DNA of 64,000 nt from Actinomadura rubteroloni (GTDB lineage Bacteria > Actinomycetota > Actinomycetes > Streptosporangiales > Streptosporangiaceae). This document shows, in pieces, positions 1 through 8,149 of this stretch. The stretch spans positions 1,984,001 to 2,048,000 of the forward strand of contig NZ_MTBP01000002.1 in assembly GCF_002911665.1 (NCBI RefSeq). Direction: 5' to 3'. The notes under the pieces were generated by a model. The model was not told where the DNA came from, made no database searches, and saw nothing but the letters and a program-made list of their open reading frames with translations. Each line of letters begins with the position of its first letter. Positions within the stretch are counted from its first letter, which is position 1. The position numbers and the translations under genes were made by a program.

Positions 1-384
1 CACCTGGACGAGGCGCTGGAGATCGCCGGCCTCGGCCCCGCGCTGGACCGCGCCGTCCGCACCTACTCGCAGGGGATGCGGCAGCGGCTGGCCATCGCGC
101 AGGCGATGCTGGGCCTGCCGGACCTGCTCGTCCTGGACGAGCCGACCAACGGGCTGGACCCGCCGCAGATCCGCGAGATGCGCGAGGTGCTCCAGCGCTA
201 CGCGGCGGCGGGCCGGACGGTGATCGTGTCGAGCCATCTGCTGGCCGAGGTCGAGCAGACCTGCACGCACGCGGTCGTCATGACGGCGGGCCGCCGGGTC
301 GCGGCGGGGCCGGTCGCCGAACTGACCGGCACGGGCCGCCGCCTGGAGGACGCCTTCCTGGAGATCATCGGAGAGGCACGATGA
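1..384 (+). CDS. ABC transporter ATP-binding protein, C-terminal part
   Basis: The reading frame is open from base 1, so the gene begins outside the window and only its last 127 codons are here. The visible part has the ABC signature (YSQGMRQRLAIAQ, about codons 22-34), Walker B (LLVLDEPTNGLDP, about codons 42-54) and the switch histidine in VSSHLLAEVEQ. This is the nucleotide-binding subunit of an ABC-2 type exporter, partnered with the permease that follows. The stop is at 382-384; an ATG overlaps it at 381 but opens only 13 codons. The substrate cannot be told from sequence; drug or lipid export is usual for the family. Confidence 0.93.
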   Translation, partial: HLDEALEIAGLGPALDRAVRTYSQGMRQRLAIAQAMLGLPDLLVLDEPTNGLDPPQIREMREVLQRYAAAGRTVIVSSHLLAEVEQTCTHAVVMTAGRRVAAGPVAELTGTGRRLEDAFLEIIGEAR

Positions 385-418
385 ACACGGCCGTCCCGAC
401 CAGCCGCCGGGAGGCGAA

Positions 419-1324
419 ATGACCGACATCGCCGTTCCGAGCACAGCCGAAGGCATGCCACCCCCCAGGCCGCCCGGCCGGGACGGAAGCGCCCCCGGCT
501 ACGACCCGCGCCGGACGCTGCCGCTGCGGGTGGAGGCCGTCCGGCAGTTCCGGCGGCGGCGCACGCTGGTGACGTTCGGGATCCTGCTCGTCCTGCCGTG
601 GATCCTGGTGCTCGCGTTCAAGCTGGGCGGCGACCCCGGCCCGGACAACAACGCCCCCGGCCTGGTCGACGTCGCGACGACGAGCGCCCTGAACTTCGCC
701 CTGTTCGCCCTGTTCGTCTCGTCCGGCTTCCTGCTGGTCGTCGCGGTGGCCCTGTTCTGCGGCGACACCGTTGCGAGCGAGGCGGGCTGGTCGTCGCTGC
801 GCTATCTGCTGGCGGCACCCGTCCCCCGCGTCCGCCTGCTCCGCCAGAAACTCACCGTAGCCCTGGCCTACGCGACAGCCGCCGTAATAACGCTCCCCGC
901 AATGTCCCTGCTGGCCGGCACGGTCGCCTTCGGCTGGGGCCCGGCCACCCTCCTCACCGGCCGCACGCTCGCCACCGGCCCGGCCCTCAACCGGATGGCC
1001 CTGATCGTGGCCTACGCGCTGATCAGCCAACTGGTCGTAGCCGCCCTGGCCTTCCTGCTCTCGGTGACAACGGACTCGCCCCTGGGCGCGGTCGGCGGCG
1101 CGGTCGGCCTGGTGATCGTCAGCAACATCCTCGACGCGGTCACCGCCCTCGGCTCCTGGCGCGACTTCCTCCCCACCCACTGGATGTACGCGTGGATGGA
1201 CGTCCTGCAACCCGACATCGTCTGGACGGGCATGGCGAAAGGCGCGTCCCTCTCCCTCACCTACGCCCTGCTCTTCCTGGCCCTGGCCGTCCGCCGCTTC
1301 CGCACCCGCGACATCACCTCCTGA
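419..1324 (+). CDS. ABC-2 type transporter permease
   Basis: The protein is 301 residues long with a polar N-terminus of about 45 residues, then around six hydrophobic segments (first near residues 46-66, followed by a pair near 85-120), typical of ABC-2 membrane subunits. A ribosome site (GGGAGG) precedes the ATG at 419. It lies 34 bases after the ATPase gene on the same strand, so the two are probably co-transcribed and form one exporter. The stretch SEAGWSSLRYLLAAPVPR after the second membrane pair resembles the conserved cytoplasmic loop of this family. Substrate unknown. Confidence 0.88.
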   Translation: MTDIAVPSTAEGMPPPRPPGRDGSAPGYDPRRTLPLRVEAVRQFRRRRTLVTFGILLVLPWILVLAFKLGGDPGPDNNAPGLVDVATTSALNFALFALFVSSGFLLVVAVALFCGDTVASEAGWSSLRYLLAAPVPRVRLLRQKLTVALAYATAAVITLPAMSLLAGTVAFGWGPATLLTGRTLATGPALNRMALIVAYALISQLVVAALAFLLSVTTDSPLGAVGGAVGLVIVSNILDAVTALGSWRDFLPTHWMYAWMDVLQPDIVWTGMAKGASLSLTYALLFLALAVRRFRTRDITS

Positions 1325-1478
1325 CCATCCCGGCCGGAGGCCCCCGGACGCGTCACGCGACCGTTGCCCGTACCGCTCGGCGATCAGCGCGATAGTCGCT
1401 ACGTGGGTGTGCGGGGGCCACCCAGCACTCGCCCGGGTTTCCTAGGGTGGACGACGGTCGAGTACGGAGGCGGAGCGC

Positions 1479-2327
1479 ATGGCGGAGCGTGGGGACGTTC
1501 CCCGGCTGGGCGAGTTCCTGCGGGCGCGGCGGGCGCTGGTGCGGCCCGAGGCGCACGGGATGCCCGCCGGGACGCGCCGCACGCCGGGGTTGCGGCGGGA
1601 GGAGGTCGCGCTGCTGGCCGGTGTCAGCACCGACTACTACGTCCGGTTGGAGCAGGGACGGGACCGGCATCCGTCCGCGCAGGTCGTCGAGGCGCTGGCC
1701 CGCGCGCTGCTGCTGGAGGACGAGGCCGCCGCCTACCTGCGCGACCTCGCGGAGCCCGGACCGGTCCGGCGGCCGGGGCGGGCCGCGCGGCGGGAGTACG
1801 CGTCGCCGGGGCTCGTCGCGCTGCTGGACGCCTGGCCCACCACGCCCGCGCTGGTGCTCGGGCGCCGCATGGACGTCCTCGCCGCCAACACGCTCGGCGA
1901 GGCGCTGTTCAGTTGGCTGGGCGAGGAGACGAACGTCCTGCGGGCCGTCTTCCGCACGCCCGAGGCCCGGATGTTCTACCGCGACTGGGACAAGACCGCC
2001 GAAGGCTGCATCGCCGCTCTGCGCGCCGAGAACACCGATCCGGACGACCCGCTCCTGGCCGAACTGGTCGGCGAGCTGTCGCTCACGAGCCCCGAGTTCG
2101 CCGAGCTCTGGACGCGTCACGACGTGCGGGCGAAGCGCGCCGAGATCAAGCATTTCGTCCACCCGGTGGTGGGCGAGCTGTCGTTGCGCTTCGAGAACCT
2201 GACCGTCGGCGGCGCCGAGGGCCAGCATCTGATCGTTTACCACGCCGAGCCGGGCAGCCGAGACGAGCAGGCGCTCGCGCTTCTCGGCAGCTACGCCACG
2301 GCACCCGCACGGGACCACGCGAAGTAG
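1479..2327 (+). CDS. XRE-family regulator with MmyB-like ligand-binding domain
   Basis: The protein has 282 residues. Residues 8-75 form a helix-turn-helix of the XRE type (TRRTPGLRREEVALLAGVS, then DYYVRLEQGRD), which is diagnostic of the actinobacterial MmyB-like group. Residues 105-270 match the C-terminal ligand-binding domain of that group (aromatic-rich, with RMDVLAANTLGEALF and an FENLTVGG-type region). GGAGGCGGAG stands before the ATG. The PPOX-type gene follows after only 12 bases, so this regulator probably controls its own small operon. Effector unknown; fatty acids have been proposed for some relatives. Confidence 0.9.
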   Translation: MAERGDVPRLGEFLRARRALVRPEAHGMPAGTRRTPGLRREEVALLAGVSTDYYVRLEQGRDRHPSAQVVEALARALLLEDEAAAYLRDLAEPGPVRRPGRAARREYASPGLVALLDAWPTTPALVLGRRMDVLAANTLGEALFSWLGEETNVLRAVFRTPEARMFYRDWDKTAEGCIAALRAENTDPDDPLLAELVGELSLTSPEFAELWTRHDVRAKRAEIKHFVHPVVGELSLRFENLTVGGAEGQHLIVYHAEPGSRDEQALALLGSYATAPARDHAK

Positions 2328-2339
2328 GGAGACTGACCC

Positions 2340-2804
2340 ATGCCGAAGACGGCCACCGCCGACAAGGTGGAATTGTCGGAACTGCTGGACTTCGTCCGTC
2401 CGCGCCACCGGGGGCTGCTCGCCACCGTCCGCTCCGACGGACGCCCGCAGCTCTCCCCCGTGACGTGCGGGCTGACTCCGGCGGGCCAGATCGTCGTGTC
2501 CACCTACCCCGAGCGCGCCAAGATCGTGAACGCCCGGCGCGAGCCGAACGTGTCGATCTGCGTGCTGTCCGACGACTGGGACGGCCCGTACGTCCAGGTG
2601 GACGGGCGCGCCGAGGTGCTCGACATGCCCGAGGCCCTGGACGGCCTGGTCGAGTACTACCGCGCGATCTCCGGCGAGCACCCCGACTGGGACGACTACC
2701 GGGCCGCCATGCGACGCCAGGGCAAGTCCCTGCTGCGCATCCACATCGACCGCTGGGGCCCCATCGCCACCGGCGGCTTCCCCGCCCGCCTTGCCAATGA
2801 CTGA
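2340..2804 (+). CDS. PPOX-class F420-dependent oxidoreductase-like protein
   Basis: The 154 residues have the split-barrel FMN/F420-binding layout of the pyridoxamine 5'-phosphate oxidase family: RGLLATVRSDGRPQLSPVT near residues 24-42, then VVSTYPERAKIVNARREP, and a C-terminal RIHIDRWG. The length and the TVRSDGRPQ motif fit the small actinobacterial PPOX/F420 proteins, which reduce or bind deazaflavin or flavin cofactors. The gene is 12 bases behind the XRE/MmyB regulator and is probably its target. Cofactor choice (F420, FMN or heme) cannot be settled by eye. Confidence 0.88.
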   Translation: MPKTATADKVELSELLDFVRPRHRGLLATVRSDGRPQLSPVTCGLTPAGQIVVSTYPERAKIVNARREPNVSICVLSDDWDGPYVQVDGRAEVLDMPEALDGLVEYYRAISGEHPDWDDYRAAMRRQGKSLLRIHIDRWGPIATGGFPARLAND

Positions 2805-3963
2805 CCAAGCCCGCCTCTCACCTGTCCCATCGAACGATCAACGAACCCGTGTTCTTCTCTCCCGTCGACAAGGGCAAGCAAGGTCGAAGCGTTGAAACCG
2901 ACGCTGGGCACGAAAGATTTCAAGGTCGGACCGGCACGGGCCGGTACGTCCCCGGGATCACACGACTCGACGGGACGATCATCCAGGCCGTGGACAGCTG
3001 ATTCATCCGGAAGACCCGTTCTTCTCCCTCTCCGCAGGCATGGGCACAGACGGATATAGCGCGCGGATCAACCCGGTTCACCGGTCCTCGATGTGCAGGA
3101 AAGGGTTCGTTTTCGTGAACCATCTAAGAGGTGGTCGTGCGTCTCCCGATGGCCGCCAACCGGCTACGTAGCCGATCGGTGAGCGCACTGTCCGTCAGCG
3201 ATACCGCCGTCATACTTGGGTGAATCCTCCACCGGCGCCGCTTCGCGGCACGACCGTCCGCCGTTCCGAGGCTACTGAGAATGACCGCCGACTCCTCGCG
3301 CCGGCCGAGCCATCTATACGAAGCCGCCGAAGCACGAACGGATTGACGGAACGCCTCGTCGCACTCAAGTATCCCAACCGCACTGAACACATAAATCACG
3401 CACGGCAATCGAATCATCACGGTTCGCCACAGCTTTCCGGCAGATAGTTCCCGGAAGTAAATATCAAGCCGTCCAAGTCCGGTCGACATCGATTCACGTC
3501 GGCAGGAACGAGGCTGCCCATGCGACGAACCAAGGGATGGACGACCCCCAACCTGCCGTTCAGGACTTGCCACAGGATCCTGCCACCGAGATGACCAGGA
3601 TGGGACAGCACTCCCACGCCGGCGAATAATATCGGCCGATCGACCACGCGGTCGCCCCCACAACCGGGGCCCAGAAGCCTGCCAGACCCCGGTTCCCAAC
3701 CGATCGACAACGACGGCGACCATTACATTGCACCAGACCAGAGAGGATGGACCGCTCCAAATTAATACTTGATCACCAAAGTCGACTCCACCGCGCCCGT
3801 CTACCACCGGAACACCGAGTCCGCAACTACCTATTCCACACTTGCAAGAATCGGCCATCAACATGACTAGTTGCTTCTATAGACTCAAGGCGTAAATACT
3901 TAGCCCGCCTCCATGAAAGCCCGACCATCCAGGCTCGGGCATGGAGCGAAGGAAAGGATCGAC
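2805..3963. other. Long gene-poor stretch, less GC-rich than its surroundings
   Basis: No open frame here has convincing actinomycete codon use or a recognisable product; the longest (3124-3864, minus) is rich in Arg, Ser, Trp and Cys and matches no known fold. The stretch is visibly richer in A and T than neighbouring genes. Near its right end a -10-like TATAGA stands at 3878-3883, and a leader hairpin follows at 3911-3944. It may be a decayed insertion or a long regulatory region. Confidence 0.5.
3911..3944 (+). promoter_or_regulatory. Leader hairpin before the small secreted protein gene
   Basis: CCAT (3911-3914) and GCCCGA (3919-3924) pair with TCGGGC (3935-3940) and ATGG (3941-3944), giving a bulged stem of ten base pairs. 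It ends seven bases before the AAGGAAAGGA ribosome site of the gene starting at 3964. It could influence mRNA stability or translation; no known riboswitch class is recognised. Confidence 0.4.
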
Positions 3964-4368
3964 GTGAACAAGGTAGCTATGGGGCTGCGCTTAGCCGCCA
4001 CCGGTGCGGCGACCGCGGCACTCGCCGCGGTCGCCGTCACCGCGGGCCAGGGCGCGGCGAACGCGACCGCCGGTGGGTATTGCGGCGTCTACGGGAGCGA
4101 CACCACCCCCACCATCACCTTCACCAAGCAGCCCCCCGGGTGCCATGACGTCAACATCACCTGGGTCAGCGCGTCGGATTCCTACGGCGGCTACTACTGG
4201 AACGGGTCCTACTGGCAGCTCGGGAGCAAGGGCTTCAGGTACCTGGCCAGTGGCGGCCACAGTCCGAGTGAGTACAACGCCGTACCGCTCACCAACGTGA
4301 ACACCGGCGTCAAGTTCTACATCGACAACTCGTCGAGCTACATCAGGACCGTCCACATCAACTACTGA
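3964..4368 (+). CDS. Small secreted protein of unknown family
   Basis: The GTG at 3964 is chosen because AAGGA lies about ten bases upstream; an ATG at 3913 in the same frame has no ribosome site and overlaps a hairpin. The 134-residue product starts with a typical Sec signal peptide (Lys3, an Ala-rich core at residues 10-32, likely cleavage after ANA at residue 34). The mature part of about 100 residues is rich in Gly, Ser, Tyr and Asn, with two cysteines (residue 40 and another about 20 residues later) that could form one disulfide, and an aromatic run SYGGYYWNGSYWQLG. No family was recognised. It precedes a lipoprotein and a MacB-like export system on the same strand, so a secreted peptide or bacteriocin-like role is possible but unproven. 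Confidence 0.75.
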   Translation: MNKVAMGLRLAATGAATAALAAVAVTAGQGAANATAGGYCGVYGSDTTPTITFTKQPPGCHDVNITWVSASDSYGGYYWNGSYWQLGSKGFRYLASGGHSPSEYNAVPLTNVNTGVKFYIDNSSSYIRTVHINY

Positions 4369-4376
4369 CCGAGACT

Positions 4377-4412
4377 CGCTCGGCGGACCTTCTCCGCAAG
4401 GCCCGCCGAGCG
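4377..4412 (+). terminator. Hairpin terminator after the secreted protein gene
   Basis: CGCTCGGCGG (4377-4386) and CCGCCGAGCG (4403-4412) form a perfect ten-base-pair stem with a 16-base loop, starting eight bases after the stop codon. There is no T run, as is common in actinomycetes. Confidence 0.65.
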
Positions 4413-4610
4413 ATCCGGTGGACAGTGAACGCGCTGCGGGCGTTGAGGATGTTCGCAACGCCCGCAGCGCACGCCCGGACGGCGTCTCGCCCATCCGCCC
4501 GCACCCACGAGACCAATCGGCAGGCTCGGGAAGTCATCACCACGTCGACCAGGCAACCATCCGCTTCGACAGCCCCACCCCACGTCACACAGAACAGGCG
4601 AATCACCGAC

Positions 4611-5498
4611 ATGCCCATGCTCATCCCGCGCCGATCACTCGAGCTTCTCCTGATGTCCGCGGCACTCACCGGACTGCTCAGCGCCTGCGGCGGGGGCACC
4701 GCCTCGAAAGAAGAACCGGGAAAGAGCAAGGGCAGCCCCGATACCAGCACCAAATCAGGCACCGAAGTGCTTTACGCCTATTTTCCGGCGAATAATGCAC
4801 AGTTCAAGATCGGAGCACAGTTCAACGGCACCAGAAAGAACTACACGGAGATCATCGTCAGTAAATGCATGGCCAAACACGGGTTCGACGTCCCGGTCAC
4901 ATCGAAATCGGACGCCATCGCCAGCGACTTCGATAACGTCGGCTTCCCCGACCTGGACCGCATGACGCGGACGGGATACCTGAATCCCGCGATAAACATT
5001 CACGCCGCCGGCCCGGCCAAACAGCAAGCCGGCTACAAGGCGGTGCTCCAACGTTGCACCAACGAGGGGACCAAGTCCTTCAACGCCTTCGATCGCACCG
5101 CTGGGCCAACGGTCGACCAGTGGCAGCGCATTGCTTCACAAATCGAGCTGTCGCCTGCGGTCTCCAAGCTCGCCAATGATTTCCGGGCCTGTGTGCAGCG
5201 TGCGGGGGTCCCTTCCTGGCCGATGAACCGGCCAGGCGCCAGCGGCGGGCTCGGCGGCTTCCTCAACTGGGTGACCGGTGAGGCGGCCAATACGAAGGAC
5301 GCGCAAGCCGGGCAAGCCGTGGACCGGCGCTGGGCACCGGTGTACGTACGTTGCGCCAAACCCGTCATCGCTGAAGAGGACAAGCAGCGACTCGCCCAGC
5401 AGCGCGCCTTCTTCCAAAGCCACTACCAGCAGATCCGGGAGATCCAGAAAGACGGTACGGAGGCCCTTGCCGCCTTGCAGAAGCAGGCGGGCGAGTAG
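4611..5498 (+). CDS. Lipoprotein of unknown function
   Basis: The frame is open from 4425, but the ATG at 4611 gives a proper lipoprotein signal: Arg7-Arg8, a hydrophobic core, and lipobox LLSAC with the lipidated Cys at residue 26. The 295-residue product continues with a Gly/Lys/Ser linker and a globular domain. That domain has paired cysteines in IIVSKCMAKHGFDVP, LQRCTNEG, DFRACVQRAGVPSWP and YVRCAKPVIAEED, and a charged C-terminal helix (QRAFFQSHYQQIREIQ). This resembles actinomycete lipoproteins often found ahead of adaptor/MacB-like ABC genes. It probably sits on the outer face of the membrane, perhaps serving the exporter encoded downstream. Confidence 0.8.
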   Translation: MPMLIPRRSLELLLMSAALTGLLSACGGGTASKEEPGKSKGSPDTSTKSGTEVLYAYFPANNAQFKIGAQFNGTRKNYTEIIVSKCMAKHGFDVPVTSKSDAIASDFDNVGFPDLDRMTRTGYLNPAINIHAAGPAKQQAGYKAVLQRCTNEGTKSFNAFDRTAGPTVDQWQRIASQIELSPAVSKLANDFRACVQRAGVPSWPMNRPGASGGLGGFLNWVTGEAANTKDAQAGQAVDRRWAPVYVRCAKPVIAEEDKQRLAQQRAFFQSHYQQIREIQKDGTEALAALQKQAGE

Positions 5499-6141
5499 GC
5501 GGCGTCCGTGCGGCCCGCCGAGCCGGGACACGGCGATGGAAGAGACGCACGACCAAGCCGCTCAAAGTCCGTCTTCCCATTGGAGCGAAGTGTCCAACTG
5601 GCCAGATAATGATCTCTGTTCGCTCCCTCGGCGGCGGCCACGACGCTTCGACTCCAACGGAACGGGCGCCTGCACGGTACAGTGACGTTATATTGACGCA
5701 CTATCCATCGATCTGCCAGAATCACCCGGCACAACGCGGTGGTCCACGGACTGCCGGATGGGGTCGGCGGCATGCGCCCAGCTTCATTCCTCACCGGGCG
5801 GGACCGCAGGGACGTGCGCTCGCACCTTTGCCATTACCGGCGCGGCGGGCTCGGGATGGGAACCCACCGAGGTGATCGCAAGGAACGGCCGTGATTCCCC
5901 CACGGCAACTCGGTCCCGTGTTTCGTCCCGACCCGCGGTCGCTCCAATCCCCACCGATCTCACCGAACGGTCCAATGGCTGACATGCTCACTTCGCTTGA
6001 TCGCCAGAACGAACGTCGTATGCCGCGCCGCATTGCGCCGACTGATCCGCTCGGTGTCCGCACCGATCATTGTCGCTTCGTTCGAGACGCCCGCACGCTC
6101 GGCCCGCAGGGCAGCGACGACGCGGGGAAAGAGGCCGGCGA
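5499..6141. other. Intergenic region before the adaptor/ABC operon
   Basis: No supported gene is seen. A possible promoter is TTGACG (5693-5698) with CAGAAT (5717-5722), spacer 18, which would leave a leader of roughly 400 bases before the adaptor gene at 6142. Short frames here have no ribosome sites or recognisable products. Confidence 0.4.
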
Positions 6142-7446
6142 ATGAAGGAGCCGCCCGTCCACCCCGACGACCTGGTGCCGTTCGGTGATGCGGCACCGCC
6201 TGCTCAACACGAGGTTGAGGGCACGGACGCCCGCGAGACGGCGAGGAATCCCGGGCACAGGCGGCGACTCGGGGATCGGTTACGAGGCCAGCGAGCGCTA
6301 CTGATCATCCTTGCCGCCGCAGTGGCGCTGGCGGCAGGCGCTTTCGCGATCGGGCGCGGTTTCGTTTCTCCCGACCAGCAGGCCGCCGACGCGGCACCTC
6401 CGAAAGCGTCCGTGATCACCGCACGGGTTTCCTACGGAACGCTCGCGGCGACCACGGTGCTTCGCGCGAAGGTCACCGAGGCCAGTCCGATCGTGGTGGA
6501 CTCCCCGACCGGTCTCGGTGACGCGCTGCCGATCGTCACCGCACTCAACGTCAAAGTCGGGGACCGGGTCGCCAACGGCCAGAAACTCCTCACCGTCGCC
6601 GAACGGCCGGTGTTCGTCCTCACCGGCCGGGTGCCCGCGTTCCGGGACATGGGTCTTGGGACGAGAGGCGTCGATGTCACGCAGTTGCAGGCCGCGCTGC
6701 GCGCCGCCGGATACTCGCTTGGGAGTGACCGCGCCGGGTCGTACGGAAAGGGCACGTCGGCCGCCGTGGCCCGGTTCTACCGGGCGGCGGGCGTGCCACC
6801 GGTGAAGGTCGCCGCACCGGGGAAGAACGATGGAAACGGCTCGGGCAAAGCGTCCGGAAAGAAGAGTGCCGGCAGCGTGAAGATTCCGCGCGGTGAAGTC
6901 CTCTTCGTCCGAAGCCTTCCGCAGCGTGTGGTGTCGGTGAACGTGCATCTCGGCTCGAAGGCCGACACCAAACTTCTGGAGATCGGCTCAGGCCACGTGC
7001 AGTTGACTGGCTCGGTGGACTCCGCGGGAAGGTCTCAGCTCAAGGAAGGCATGGAGGGGAAGGCGACCGATGACCTGACCGACGCCTCGTTCAGCGTCCG
7101 GGTCACCAAGGTAGGGACATCGCCCAAGCCCGGCGACGATGCGGTTCAGACGTTTCCCGTGACACTCGTTCCCACCGGCCATATGCCGGCGCGATTCACC
7201 GGCAAAAGCGTCGCCGTGACCGTCACGGCCCAAGGCGATGACGGCAAGGTGCTCAACGTTCCCGTCGCGGCGATCAGTACCGGCTCCTCCGGCGAAACGT
7301 ATGTGACCGTCGTCGACGGTAACGGGCGCCAGCGCGAAGTGAAGGTCGCGCTCGGCCTGGCGACGGGCGGGCGCCAGGCCGTCACACCGACGGGCGGAAG
7401 CTCCCTTCGCCAGGGGGAACTGGTCGTCATCGGATCTCATGGCTGA
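6142..7446 (+). CDS. Membrane-anchored efflux adaptor with peptidoglycan-binding domain
   Basis: The ATG at 6142 follows GAAAGAGG; upstream in-frame codons (to 6070) are Arg-rich and lack a ribosome site. The 434-residue protein has a cytoplasmic tail to about residue 50, one membrane helix (52-70), a biotinyl-lipoyl-like segment (about 80-165), a PG_binding_1-like domain (about 172-217, LGTRGVDVTQLQAALRAAGY), a Gly/Lys/Ser linker near 230-246, and a C-terminal beta-barrel region as in MacA/HlyD adaptors. The next gene overlaps it by eight bases. It should bridge the MacB-like transporter to the cell wall. Confidence 0.87.
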   Translation: MKEPPVHPDDLVPFGDAAPPAQHEVEGTDARETARNPGHRRRLGDRLRGQRALLIILAAAVALAAGAFAIGRGFVSPDQQAADAAPPKASVITARVSYGTLAATTVLRAKVTEASPIVVDSPTGLGDALPIVTALNVKVGDRVANGQKLLTVAERPVFVLTGRVPAFRDMGLGTRGVDVTQLQAALRAAGYSLGSDRAGSYGKGTSAAVARFYRAAGVPPVKVAAPGKNDGNGSGKASGKKSAGSVKIPRGEVLFVRSLPQRVVSVNVHLGSKADTKLLEIGSGHVQLTGSVDSAGRSQLKEGMEGKATDDLTDASFSVRVTKVGTSPKPGDDAVQTFPVTLVPTGHMPARFTGKSVAVTVTAQGDDGKVLNVPVAAISTGSSGETYVTVVDGNGRQREVKVALGLATGGRQAVTPTGGSSLRQGELVVIGSHG

Positions 7447-8149
7447 GGCGGCGGAGACGATGGCCGGGACCGAGCTGGAACTGCACGACGTCTCGATGAC
7501 CTATCCCGGTACGGTGCCGGTGCGTGCGCTGCGGCCGGTGTCGTTGCGCATCGTCACGGGGGAGATGACGGCGATCATCGGCCGGTCGGGTTCGGGGAAA
7601 TCGACGTTGCTCAACATCCTCGGTCTGCTGGATCGTCCGACCGCCGGCCGCTACCTCGTGCGCGACATCGACACGACGACGCTGCCCGAGTCTGCGATCA
7701 CAGCGCTGCGCGGCCGGCAGTTCGGTTTCGTGTTCCAGTCCTTCCATCTGCTGCCCGACCGCAGCGCCGCGGAGAACACCGAACTGAGCCTGCTCTACCA
7801 GCGGATTCCGCGCCGGGAGCGGCGTCGGCGGGCCGTCGCGGCACTAAAACGCGTCGGGCTGCCGCACCGGATCGACGCGATGCCGGGCACGATGTCCGGT
7901 GGTGAACGACAACGGGTCGCGATTGCCCGTGCGCTGGCGCAGCAGCCGCGTGTGCTGCTGTGCGATGAGCCGACGGGCAACCTCGACCGCGCCAACGCCG
8001 ACCTCGTCGTCGAGATGCTGGAAACGCTGAACGCCGAGGGGCTGACGATCATCATCGTGACGCACGATCCGCAGGTCGCCCACCGGATGTCCCGCCGTCT
8101 GCACATCGATGACGGAGTGGTGACCGAGTCGGTGCGGGGAGCACGATGA
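7439..8149 (+). CDS. MacB/LolD-type ABC transporter ATP-binding protein
   Basis: The 236-residue ATPase has Walker A GRSGSGKST (about residues 48-56), Q-loop FVFQSFHLL, signature MSGGERQRVAIARAL (about 151) and Walker B VLLCDEPTGNLD (about 171). This set is typical of the MacB/LolD/FtsE group. Its ATG overlaps the adaptor gene by eight bases and its stop overlaps the permease start (ATGA), so translation of the three is coupled. It should power a mechanotransmission-type exporter rather than a classic channel. Confidence 0.93.
   Translation: MAEAAETMAGTELELHDVSMTYPGTVPVRALRPVSLRIVTGEMTAIIGRSGSGKSTLLNILGLLDRPTAGRYLVRDIDTTTLPESAITALRGRQFGFVFQSFHLLPDRSAAENTELSLLYQRIPRRERRRRAVAALKRVGLPHRIDAMPGTMSGGERQRVAIARALAQQPRVLLCDEPTGNLDRANADLVVEMLETLNAEGLTIIIVTHDPQVAHRMSRRLHIDDGVVTESVRGAR

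Noticed and set aside
365..1210. Long minus-strand frame opposite the ABC permease
   Set aside because: It mirrors the permease gene and has Arg/Gln/Gly-rich low-complexity sequence, the usual shadow in GC-rich DNA.
3124..3864. A 246-codon frame on the minus strand in the gene-poor region
   Set aside because: No ribosome site, no known fold, and codon use unlike neighbouring genes; left as non-coding.
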